From: Chloroflexota bacterium
Lineage (GTDB): Bacteria > Chloroflexota > Dormibacteria > Dormibacterales > Dormibacteraceae
NCBI GenBank assembly: GCA_005880345.1
Contig: VBGE01000236.1
Location: 1 to 10,394 of the forward strand
Length of the DNA: 10,394 nt
Direction of reading: 5' to 3'
Positions 1-5,738 of the stretch are shown here, in pieces; position 1 is the stretch's first letter, and every line of letters begins with the position of its first letter. The notes below the pieces were generated by a model, which saw only the letters and a program-made list of their open reading frames with translations, did not search any database and had not been told where the DNA came from. The translations under genes and the position numbers were made by a program.

Positions 1-33
1 ACCCTGAGCCAGGATCAAACTCTCCGTCCAAAA
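1..33 (-). rRNA. rrs: 16S ribosomal RNA, 5' end only (gene runs off the left edge)
   Basis: Read on the minus strand, the first bases contain GAGTTTGATCCTGGCTCAG, the near-universal 5' segment of bacterial 16S rRNA (the classical 27F primer site). Only about the first 33 nucleotides are present. The exact mature 5' end is uncertain by several bases: it is placed at 33 because mature 16S usually starts roughly 8-15 nt before GAGTTTGAT. The gene is co-oriented with recR, which ends about 200 bases upstream, so an rRNA operon follows the dnaX-ybaB-recR cluster. Confidence 0.95.
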
Positions 34-55
34 CGGAGGACCCAGAGCGTTCGCC

Positions 56-82
56 CTGAGTCTTCTCAGACTCTCAGAGTCT
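56..82 (-). repeat. Hairpin-forming inverted repeats in the 16S rRNA leader
   Basis: Two overlapping short inverted repeats lie just upstream of 16S rRNA: CTGAG/CTCAG at 56-60 and 65-69 with a 4-base loop, and AGACTCT/AGAGTCT at 68-74 and 76-82 around a single base. Closer to the gene, TCCGT and ACGGA on the minus strand can also pair. Such structures are typical of rRNA leaders, where they take part in processing or antitermination. No canonical boxA was identified. The two main hairpins share bases, so they would be alternative folds. Confidence 0.45.
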
Positions 83-183
83 TTCCCACTCTTCAGTTGT
101 CAAGGTGCTGGCTCCTTCGAGCCGGACAGTTTGTTTGCCCTCGTTTAGGGCGCACGAAACCTGTTCGGAGGAGGAACCTGCGA

Positions 184-213
184 ATGATACCCGCGTTCAG
201 GTCGAGATTGCAA
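184..213 (-). promoter_or_regulatory. Candidate sigma-70-type promoter of the rRNA operon
   Basis: On the minus strand, TTGCAA (213-208) and TATCAT (189-184) are separated by 18 bases, matching 4/6 and 5/6 of the -35 and -10 consensus. The pair sits just after the recR stop codon and about 150 bases upstream of 16S, a usual place for an rRNA promoter. A second TTGACA at 103-98 has a perfect -35 sequence but no convincing -10 at the right distance. The assignment is by eye only. Confidence 0.4.
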
Positions 214-232
214 GGCAGCCTGTAAAGGAGGT

Positions 233-832
233 CTAGAAGGCGCGACGCCCGGCCATGGCCTTGGCCAGGGTCAGCTCGTCCGCGTATTCGAGGTCGCCCC
301 CCACCGGCAGGCCGTGGGCCGGCCGGGTCACCGTGGCGCCGAGCGGCATCAGCGCCCGCTGCAGGTACAGCGCCGTGGCCTCCCCTTCGATGTCCGCGTC
401 GGTGGCGACGATGACCTCGGCGATCGCCTCGTCCCTGACCCGGTCGAGCAGCTGCTGGACGTGGATCTGCTCAGGCCCGATGCCGTCGATCGGCGAGATC
501 ACCCCATGGAGCACGAAGTACAGGCCGCTGAACTCCGACGTGCGCTCGATCGCCAGGACGTCGAACGCCGACTCGACCACGCACAGCACCGACGGGTCCC
601 GCCGCGGCGACGCGCAGATCGCGCAGAGCGGACCTTCCGCGATGTTGTAGCAGCGCTCGCAGTAACCGATCCGCGCCTTCACGTCTTCGATCGCCTGGGC
701 CAGCGAATCCGCTCGCACCCGATCCACCCGCAGGAGATGGAACGCCAGGCGCTGCGCGGTCTTCGGGCCGATGCCGGGGAGTCGGGAGAGCTCCTGGATC
801 AGCCGCTCCAGCGGTTCAGGAAGTTGTGGCAT
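233..832 (-). CDS. recR: Recombination mediator protein RecR
   Basis: This encodes RecR (199 aa, the usual family length), which works with RecO (and RecF) to load RecA onto SSB-coated single-stranded DNA at gaps. Visible domains in order are a helix-hairpin-helix segment (LSRLPGIGPKTAQRLAFHLL, residues 15-34), a four-cysteine zinc motif (C58, C61, C70, C73) and a Toprim domain beginning at VLCVVES with ATDADIEGEATALYL around 143-157. It closes with the family signature AHGLPVGGDLEYADE near the C-terminus. The Toprim acidic residue at E87 is kept, but the following residues (SAF) differ from the usual EP-R/D pattern. It starts with ATG 6 bases after the ybaB stop, so it is probably co-transcribed and translationally coupled with ybaB and dnaX. 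This order is a widely conserved bacterial cluster. Confidence 0.97.
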   Translation of the reverse strand: MPQLPEPLERLIQELSRLPGIGPKTAQRLAFHLLRVDRVRADSLAQAIEDVKARIGYCERCYNIAEGPLCAICASPRRDPSVLCVVESAFDVLAIERTSEFSGLYFVLHGVISPIDGIGPEQIHVQQLLDRVRDEAIAEVIVATDADIEGEATALYLQRALMPLGATVTRPAHGLPVGGDLEYADELTLAKAMAGRRAF

Positions 833-838
833 GCAGAC

Positions 839-1147
839 TCAGACCAGGCCGGGCGGAAGTCCCAAACCGGCCGCGACCGATTGCATCTTTGCCGAGGCCA
901 TTTCTTTCGACTTCTCCATCGCCTCGTTGACGGCCGCCACGATCAAGTCCTGCAGCATCTCGGGATCGCCTGCCGCTTCGGGGTCGATGCGCACGGAGAC
1001 GAGCTTTTGCGCGCCGGTGGCGACGACCGTGACCGCGCCGCCGCCCGCACTCGCCTCCACCGTTTCTGACTCGAGCTCCTTCTGCACCTTGTTCATGCGA
1101 TCCTGCATCTGCTGGACCTGGCGCATCATCTTGAGCGGGTCCTTCAC
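839..1147 (-). CDS. ybaB: YbaB/EbfC family nucleoid-associated protein
   Basis: This is a small (102 aa) YbaB/EbfC protein, a dimeric DNA-binding protein associated with the nucleoid and almost always encoded between dnaX and recR. The N-terminal helix is rich in Met and Gln (residues 6-21: KMMRQVQQMQDRMNKV). It is followed by a Gly-rich turn and a beta-hairpin (SAGGGAVTVVATGAQKLVSVRIDP), then a C-terminal helix (LIVAAVNEAMEKSKEM), as in the family fold. The start is GTG at 1147. It is chosen because GGAGG at 1159-1155 lies 7 bases upstream and because the GTGA overlaps the dnaX TGA by 4 bases. The exact role of YbaB proteins is not settled; broad, weakly specific DNA binding is known for the family. 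Confidence 0.96.
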   Translation of the reverse strand: MKDPLKMMRQVQQMQDRMNKVQKELESETVEASAGGGAVTVVATGAQKLVSVRIDPEAAGDPEMLQDLIVAAVNEAMEKSKEMASAKMQSVAAGLGLPPGLV

Positions 1148-1665
1148 TCCGACACCTCCTTCACCCTCGTCACGCGACCGTCGAAACGTTTCACGATCTC
1201 GCGCACGAAGGGATCATCTTCCGGGCTCGCCGAGCGCGGACCCGGTTTCGACGTTTCGGTGTCGCGGAGCCGGTAGTCGATCTTCACGTCGTCACCCAAC
1301 CACGCACGCACGTGTGGCATGAGCTGCGCGGATTGCTCTTGTGCTTTCTTGTGATGGAAGCCGTAGCGAAACCACAACACAAGCATCGATCCATCGACCT
1401 CGGGCTGCGCATCGAGATAAGCAGCCCGCACGGTGCGATTCAATTTCTCGAGCACCTCCGACCACCCCGTCACAGGCGCAGGGACAGCAGGCCTCAACTC
1501 CTCCCCACCTTGTGCGGAGGTGGCGCGAAGCGCCGGAGGGGCCGCGGCTCCGCGTGACGCCGCACCTCGCCATCGAGATGCAGCAGCGCATCGAGCACGG
1601 CCGACAATCGCCGCGCCGCGACCTGGTCGCGCTTGGTCAAAGCGGCGACGAGACGGTCGCGACAA
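1144..1665 (-). CDS. dnaX: dnaX C-terminal fragment (tau-like linker and C-terminal domain)
   Basis: This frame lies -1 relative to the central fragment and overlaps it from 1665 to 1494. Only the part after about 1545 looks like protein: an Ala/Pro-rich linker (PPALRATSAQGG...) and then VTGWSEVLEKLNRTVRAAYL, which resembles the start of the DnaX C-terminal domain (a Trp followed by a VLE-L-R helix). Next come a beta-rich segment (SMLVLWFRYGFHHKKAQ) and a tail that ends in the overlap with ybaB. The first ~40 residues of the open frame are an Arg/Ala-rich shadow of the central fragment, so the ATG at 1665 is not a real start. One added base in the GGGG run at 1538-1541 would join the frames smoothly as ...HAEPRPPPALRATSA. 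Confidence 0.6.
   Translation of the reverse strand: MSRPSRRRFDQARPGRGAAIVGRARCAAASRWRGAASRGAAAPPALRATSAQGGEELRPAVPAPVTGWSEVLEKLNRTVRAAYLDAQPEVDGSMLVLWFRYGFHHKKAQEQSAQLMPHVRAWLGDDVKIDYRLRDTETSKPGPRSASPEDDPFVREIVKRFDGRVTRVKEVSE
1155..1159 (-). promoter_or_regulatory. Strong ribosome binding site of ybaB
   Basis: GGAGG on the minus strand lies 7 bases before a GTG codon. It supports GTG at 1147 over the ATG codons a few residues inside the gene. It lies within the last codons of dnaX, so ybaB translation is coupled to the end of dnaX. Confidence 0.75.
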
Positions 1666-2285
1666 CCCTCCATCAACCCGCGCACGACCTGGCGGAGCTC
1701 TCCACCCGCCGCGTAAATCCGATTGAGCTCATCGAGCGCCGAAGCCGCCTCGCCACCCAGCACGTGATCCAGCAACGAATCGAGCACTCGCGGGTCCGCG
1801 ATGCCCAACAGCGACCGCGCCCCGTCGAGACTGATCGGACCCGAGGCAAGCGGCACCAGCTGGTCCAGCAAACCGACCGCGTCGCGCATCGAACCCTGCG
1901 CCGTGCGCGCGATCAACAGCATCGCGTCCGGATCGACCTTCACGCTTTCGGCAGCGGCGATGTGCGCCAGCCGCGAGACGATCTGCTCCTCCGAGTGCCG
2001 GCGAAACACGAACTGCTGGCACCGCCCGATCACGGTCAGCGGAATCTTCTGCGCATCGGTGGTGCACAGCACGAACACCACATGCCCCGGCGGCTCCTCC
2101 AGCGTCTTCAACAACGCGTTGAACGCCGGCTCGGTCAGCATGTGCGCCTCGTCGATGATGTAGACCTTGAACGGCCCCAGCGCGGGCGAAAGGTTCACCT
2201 TCTCGCGCAGGTCGCGAATCTCATCGATGCCGCGGTTCGAGGCGGCGTCGATCTCGATCAGGTCCAGCGCCGACCCCGCGGTCAT
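1494..2285 (-). CDS. dnaX: dnaX central fragment: AAA+ core without Walker A, and domain III (gamma-like end)
   Basis: This is the open frame holding most of the ATPase core. The listed ATG at 2285 is internal, not a real start; the homologous frame reaches back to about 2345 and includes the C-x2-C-x2-C part of the zinc motif. From the ATG one sees DLIEIDAASNRGIDEIRDL, Walker B VYIIDEAHML (residues 41-50), the conserved FNALLKTLEEPP, sensor 1 VLCTTDAQKIP, and an IGRCQQF box in the place of the SRC arginine-finger motif. Sensor 2 follows as QGSMRDAVGLLDQL, then the helical domain III. It ends after LDALLHLDGEVRRHAEPR with about 15 out-of-character residues and TGA at 1494. If the frame change at the 3' side were programmed, this frame would give the short gamma form and the -1 frame the long tau form. 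Confidence 0.7.
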   Translation of the reverse strand: MTAGSALDLIEIDAASNRGIDEIRDLREKVNLSPALGPFKVYIIDEAHMLTEPAFNALLKTLEEPPGHVVFVLCTTDAQKIPLTVIGRCQQFVFRRHSEEQIVSRLAHIAAAESVKVDPDAMLLIARTAQGSMRDAVGLLDQLVPLASGPISLDGARSLLGIADPRVLDSLLDHVLGGEAASALDELNRIYAAGGELRQVVRGLMEGCRDRLVAALTKRDQVAARRLSAVLDALLHLDGEVRRHAEPRPLRRFAPPPHKVGRS

Positions 2286-2444
2286 CTCGACGCACGACTG
2301 GCACTTGTTGCACGGCTCCGCTGAAGTGCGAGCGCGGCCCGTGCAGTACCAGGTCCGCGAACGTCTGCGACCGGTACTTGCGGTAGAGGGATTGGTACTC
2401 AGGCATCAAATTTCAAGACAGAAAGTGGTCGCGCACCCTCGCGT

Positions 2445-2690
2445 CGATCGAAGACCCCCAGCTCGCACCACGGTTCGCGGCTCGGGCCAGGATGGCTACG
2501 GCACCCCCGAGAGCTCTCCTTACCGCTGCTTCCTTCCGGACCTGACGGGGTTCGGAGACCCGGGCTGCGCAGGTCCCGACCTTTCAACGCCGTTTGCCGC
2601 GGCCAGTTCTGAGAACCCAGACCTCAGCGATGGAATTCGGTCCGGCTAAGGCGGATTGCCGGTTCAGGGTACCGCCAGCACCCCACTTAG
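2445..2690 (-). ncRNA. ffs: Signal recognition particle RNA, probably large (Alu-domain) type
   Basis: On the minus strand GGTCCGGAAGGAAGC (within 2546-2525) is the highly conserved SRP54/Ffh-binding helix 8 hairpin. It is flanked by complementary CCCGGG/CTCGGG and TCTCC/GGAGA arms. Pairing continues outward: 2575-2579 with 2482-2486, 2589-2592 with 2478-2481, and 2597-2601 with 2469-2473. This gives the long helix 5 expected of a large SRP RNA. Further out, 2632-2639 can pair with the 2449-2459 segment. The 5' part carries two interleaved helices, GGCGG (2676-2672) with CCGCC (2654-2650) and CCGGC (2662-2658) with GCCGG (2646-2642), a pseudoknot like that of an Alu domain. A weak -10 (TAAACT, 2710-2705) lies at the right distance upstream. 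The helix 8 core is certain; the ends and the large-type assignment are inferred from pairing done by eye. dnaX starts about 40 bases downstream. Confidence 0.85.
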
Positions 2691-2707
2691 CGCGACCGAC
2701 AGCAAGT

Positions 2708-3397
2708 TTACCCGGCCTTTATCCCTACGACCGACGAACTGGCCGGCCGGCGCAAGGCGAACGCCAGGTGCACATACGTCGCGACCGTGGCGATCGGAAT
2801 GACCACCTCCGCCGCATTCAGAACCCCGCTCGCGTCCTGGTTCAAGGCGCGAAACAGGCACACGCCGCCGATCAACACCAGGATCAACGTCGTCGAGATC
2901 TGGCCCGTCACAGTGTGCCGCAGCTCCGGCCGCCGGCCCAGCGCCAGCAGCACCCCGCCCGCCGCCGCGGGCAGCAGGTAACGCGCGATCACGACCAGGG
3001 CCAGCCACAGCGGGATGAAGCCTCCGACCACCAACCCGGTGCACAGCGCGCCCATGAAGATGCCGTCGACCACCGGATCGAGGGCGCCTCCCAGCTGCGA
3101 GGGATGCGCAAACCGCCGCGCCACCGTCCCGTCTACCAGGTCACTCAGGCCTCCCACCGCGACCACCACCGCGAGCAGCCCGAAGCGGCCCGTGGTCGCG
3201 TAGTAGAAAGCCGGCGAGGCGAGATAAGCCCGCGCGAGCGTCACCTGGTTCGCCGCGCCAGGGACATACGATCCCGCGACCACGACCAGCATCAGCCACG
3301 CGATCAGGCCCAGCGGCGGCAGGTCGATCGAGAGCCACGCCAGGATGGCCACGATGTAGACGGCACTGCCGATGACGCCGCTCCGCTGCAACCGCAT
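2708..3397 (-). CDS. CDP-alcohol phosphatidyltransferase family membrane protein
   Basis: This is a 229-aa integral membrane enzyme of the CDP-alcohol phosphatidyltransferase family, which joins a CDP-linked lipid to an alcohol such as glycerol-3-phosphate or inositol phosphate to make phospholipid head groups. The family signature DxxDGxxARx8GxxxDxxxD is complete: D86, D89, G90, A93, R94, G103, D107 and D111. These residues bind metal and CDP and provide the catalytic base. NQVTLARAYLASPAFYY (50-66) is the usual amphipathic segment before the catalytic helices. Two extra hydrophobic helices occupy residues 8-46, and further membrane segments follow the motif at about 112-155 and 163-210. The acceptor alcohol cannot be told from sequence, so pgsA is not assigned. 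It starts with ATG 6 bases after the preceding synthase gene, suggesting a two-gene cell-envelope operon. Confidence 0.88.
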   Translation of the reverse strand: MRLQRSGVIGSAVYIVAILAWLSIDLPPLGLIAWLMLVVVAGSYVPGAANQVTLARAYLASPAFYYATTGRFGLLAVVVAVGGLSDLVDGTVARRFAHPSQLGGALDPVVDGIFMGALCTGLVVGGFIPLWLALVVIARYLLPAAAGGVLLALGRRPELRHTVTGQISTTLILVLIGGVCLFRALNQDASGVLNAAEVVIPIATVATYVHLAFALRRPASSSVVGIKAG

Positions 3398-3403
3398 GAC
3401 GCA

Positions 3404-5608
3404 TCAGTGTGGCGAAGGCGAAGCCGACGATGCCGGCGACGGCGACGGAACCGGCGGCACGTACGGCTTCTCCCCCGGGTACGGGTTGGCGCCGCACGGA
3501 TACCGCGGCTCCCCCACTCCCTTCAGAAAGATCTCTGGATAACCGCCACTCGTCACGTAACCTCCGTCGTACGCGCATACCTGACGCGTGACCACGCCCG
3601 CGGGCTGCGCCCACATGGCCGGCCACGGGTGCGACGAGTAGTACTCCTCGACGAACGGCTTCCACACCGAGATGCCCACGTTCTCTCCGAACAACACCCC
3701 GGTCGGGCACTGCCAGCCTGATGCCGCAAAGCTCGTCGCGAGATACGCGTATCCCGAGTTGCACGTCGCCCCCGAATCGATGTGCATCAGGGACGCGGCC
3801 ACGGCGATGTCCGGCGTGTAGCCGACGAAGATCGACCCTGTGTAGGCCTCAGTGGTGCCCGACTTGCCCGCCACGGGTCGAGCGCCGAGCGCGCCCAGGT
3901 ACAGCTTCACCGGCCCGCGCAGGAGGTCCGTCACCAGGTAGCCCAGGTCCGGGCTGATCACCGGCACCCGGCCGGCTGCCGCGTCGAACGCCTCCAGCAC
4001 CGCACCCGCCGGATCGGTGACGCGCAGCACCGCGTGCGGCGAGACTCGATATCCGCCATTGTCGAACGCCGAATACGCGGCGAGGTGCTCGGCCATCGAC
4101 ATGGCATCCGGACCCAATGTGGTCGCCACACCCTCAGCGCTCTGGATCGGAGCCGTCACGCCCAGGTTGTGCATGAACGACACCACGCGATCGCCGCCTT
4201 CCTTTGAATATGTCCACAGTGCCGGCAGGTTGCGCGACTCGGCGAGCGCGGTGCGGAGCGTGATGTAGCCCTCGTGCTTGCCGTCCCAGTCGCTGAACGA
4301 ATGACCGCCGATCGTCCCGGTCTGGTCGTTCAGCAAAGAGGCGGGCGTGACGATCCCCGCCTGCAGCGCCGCGCCGTACGTGTAGACCTTGAAGGACGAA
4401 CCCACGCCCCGCCAACCCAACGGGTCCATCCCCGTGAGGTTGATCTGGCCACGAATCGCCGCATTGTCGTAGTCGGCGCTGCCGACCATCGCGAGGACCT
4501 CGCCGTCCGCGGGGTTCATGACCAGCATCGCGCCCGTGTTGACGCCGCGCTTCGCGTACGTCGCGACGCCGGACTTCACCCACCTGTCCGCCGACGCCTG
4601 CAGGTGCAGGTCGAGCGTCGTCGTGATGGTCAGCCCGCCCTCGTACAGCGCCTGCTCGCCGTAGCGCTGCTTGATATAGGACGCGATGTAGTCGACGAAG
4701 TGCGCGGTCAGCGGGCTGCGCGCACCGGGCATCGCCTTGCGCGCCGCGATCATGCGCGCCACCAGGTCGCCCGCGTAGATCTTGTCCGCCTCGCGGCTCG
4801 AGAGGTCGCCCACCGCGACCATCCCGTCCAGCACGTCTCGCCAGCGCGACTTCACGGCCGTGAGCTCGTCCGGCGTCCCGAACACGTCGTAGTCGCTCGG
4901 CGCCTGCGGCAAGCCGGCGAGAAACGACGCCTGCGCCACCGTGAGGTCCGACGCGTGCACGTGGAAGTACGTCTCCGCCGCGGCCTCCGCCCCGTACGCG
5001 CCGTTGCCGTAGTTGATCGTGTTCAGGTAAAGCTCGAGGATCTGCTGCTTCGAGTAGCGCCGCTCCATCTCCTCGGCCAGCAGCAGCTCGCGGAACTTGC
5101 GGCTGATGGTGCGGCTCTGCGCCTCGGTGGTGTCGAGCACGTCGTTCTTCACGACCTGCTCGGTGATGGTCGAGCCGCCGAGCGTCGACGACTGGTGCGT
5201 GAGGTCGTACCCGACGGCGATCGCGAGGCGCCTGTAGTCGACACCCGAATTCGTGTAGAAAGTCCGGTCCTCGGTGTCGATCGTCGCCTTCTGGAGGTTG
5301 AGGCTGATCTTGCTCAACGGCACGACCGTCCGGTTCTCGTGGTACAGCGCCTCGATCAGGCTGCCGTTGCGATCGAGGATGCGCGTCGTCTGGCTGAGGT
5401 TTGCGGTCTGGATTGCGTCGATCGACGGCAGGTCGCCGGCGAAGTAATCGACGATGCCGATCGTCGCCCCCGTGCCCACCAGCGCCGTCGCCGAGACGAC
5501 GATCAGTGCGAGCAGCGAGAACCGGAGCAGTCCGTGCTGCGACTTCCGTTTCTTGACGGCGCGACGCGCTCGGGTACGTGACCGAGCCCGTCTCTTGTGA
5601 GCGGCCGT
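3404..5608 (-). CDS. Class A penicillin-binding protein (bifunctional glycosyltransferase/transpeptidase, PBP1a type)
   Basis: This enzyme polymerises lipid II into glycan strands and cross-links peptides on the outer face of the membrane. Counting from GTG 5479 (691 aa): GT51 domain with EDRTF (70-74), GGSTITEQVVKN (101-112), RKFRELLLAEEME (127-139) and ILELYLNTINYGNG. Transpeptidase motifs are SSFK (361-364, catalytic S361), SRN (415-417) and KSGTT (539-543). All key motifs are present; the usual His after EDRxF is Asn, and the second Gln of GGSTITQQ is Glu. A Pro/Ser-rich tail ends the protein. GTG 5479 lies inside a hydrophobic anchor: upstream, in frame, are a Lys/Arg-rich tail and LLRFSLLALIVVSATALVG, as in PBP1a. 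The true start must be upstream, but there is no ATG, GTG or TTG between the in-frame TGA (5704-5702) and 5479. ACG 5608, 7 bases after GGAGG, is the best candidate (734 aa). Confidence 0.93.
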   Translation of the reverse strand, partial: TAAHKRRARSRTRARRAVKKRKSQHGLLRFSLLALIVVSATALVGTGATIGIVDYFAGDLPSIDAIQTANLSQTTRILDRNGSLIEALYHENRTVVPLSKISLNLQKATIDTEDRTFYTNSGVDYRRLAIAVGYDLTHQSSTLGGSTITEQVVKNDVLDTTEAQSRTISRKFRELLLAEEMERRYSKQQILELYLNTINYGNGAYGAEAAAETYFHVHASDLTVAQASFLAGLPQAPSDYDVFGTPDELTAVKSRWRDVLDGMVAVGDLSSREADKIYAGDLVARMIAARKAMPGARSPLTAHFVDYIASYIKQRYGEQALYEGGLTITTTLDLHLQASADRWVKSGVATYAKRGVNTGAMLVMNPADGEVLAMVGSADYDNAAIRGQINLTGMDPLGWRGVGSSFKVYTYGAALQAGIVTPASLLNDQTGTIGGHSFSDWDGKHEGYITLRTALAESRNLPALWTYSKEGGDRVVSFMHNLGVTAPIQSAEGVATTLGPDAMSMAEHLAAYSAFDNGGYRVSPHAVLRVTDPAGAVLEAFDAAAGRVPVISPDLGYLVTDLLRGPVKLYLGALGARPVAGKSGTTEAYTGSIFVGYTPDIAVAASLMHIDSGATCNSGYAYLATSFAASGWQCPTGVLFGENVGISVWKPFVEEYYSSHPWPAMWAQPAGVVTRQVCAYDGGYVTSGGYPEIFLKGVGEPRYPCGANPYPGEKPYVPPVPSPSPASSASPSPH

Positions 5609-5615
5609 GGCGGGA

Positions 5616-5620
5616 CCTCC
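5616..5620 (-). promoter_or_regulatory. Ribosome binding site that points to the ACG start of the PBP gene
   Basis: GGAGG on the minus strand stands 7 bases before ACG 5608, an ideal spacing, and ACG is in frame with the PBP1a cytoplasmic tail. A good Shine-Dalgarno sequence at this distance is the reason to place the start here rather than at the internal GTG 5479. Confidence 0.5.
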
Positions 5621-5677
5621 AGGACGGTTGCTAAGACGTGTGCTGCGTTCGGTGGCCCGGAGTGTACCGGAGAAGTC

Positions 5678-5714
5678 CCCTCTCCCCTTCAGGGGAGAGG
5701 GTCAGGGAGAGGGG
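5678..5714. repeat. REP-like element: perfect 11-bp inverted repeat plus a diverged extra arm
   Basis: CCCTCTCCCCT (5678-5688) and AGGGGAGAGGG (5691-5701) form a perfect inverted repeat around a 2-base loop. They are followed by a near copy of the second arm, CAGGGAGAGGGG (5703-5714). The element sits in the short gap between nuoN and the PBP gene. Similar CCCTCTCCC-type palindromes are scattered between genes in many high-GC bacterial genomes. It could act as a terminator-like hairpin for the nuo operon, but no T-run follows on the minus strand. Confidence 0.75.
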
Positions 5715-5738
5715 CGTGGAAGAAGAAACTCCCCTACC

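Larger units (their letters stand above)
1144..2406 (-). pseudogene. dnaX: DNA polymerase III subunit gamma/tau, broken by a deletion and a second frame change
   Basis: dnaX encodes the AAA+ ATPase subunit of the clamp loader, which opens and loads the beta clamp; tau also tethers the polymerase. Here it occupies three frame segments. Segment 1 starts at ATG 2406 with MPEYQSLYRKYRSQTFADLV, the conserved N-terminus, ending near 2347. Segment 2 is in another frame and resumes at a zinc cysteine (codon at 2345, then TGRARTSAEPCNKCQSC). Segment 3 returns to the first frame for the C-terminal domain, ending at TGA 1144. Compared by eye with E. coli DnaX, about 44 residues (G20-N63), including the Walker A P-loop, are missing between segments 1 and 2. 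Spacing from the start codon to the zinc cysteine suggests a loss of about 131 bases. A functional full-length product cannot be read from this sequence. Either the genome has lost function here and carries dnaX elsewhere, or the assembly is faulty; the gene is essential in bacteria, which favours the latter. Confidence 0.85.

Noticed and set aside
98..103. Perfect TTGACA -35 box near 16S
   Set aside because: No acceptable -10 element 16-18 bases downstream. The surrounding sequence looks like the usual rRNA leader or processing region.
2640..2692. Possible tRNA in the GC-rich structured stretch upstream of the SRP core
   Set aside because: No TTCGANNC arm, no anticodon stem and no acceptor pairing were found. 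The interleaved helices fit an SRP Alu-like domain better.
2594..3721. 375-codon plus-strand frame across the SRP RNA and the phosphatidyltransferase
   Set aside because: Arg/His/Gln-rich and antisense to two well-supported genes; no start signal or domain.
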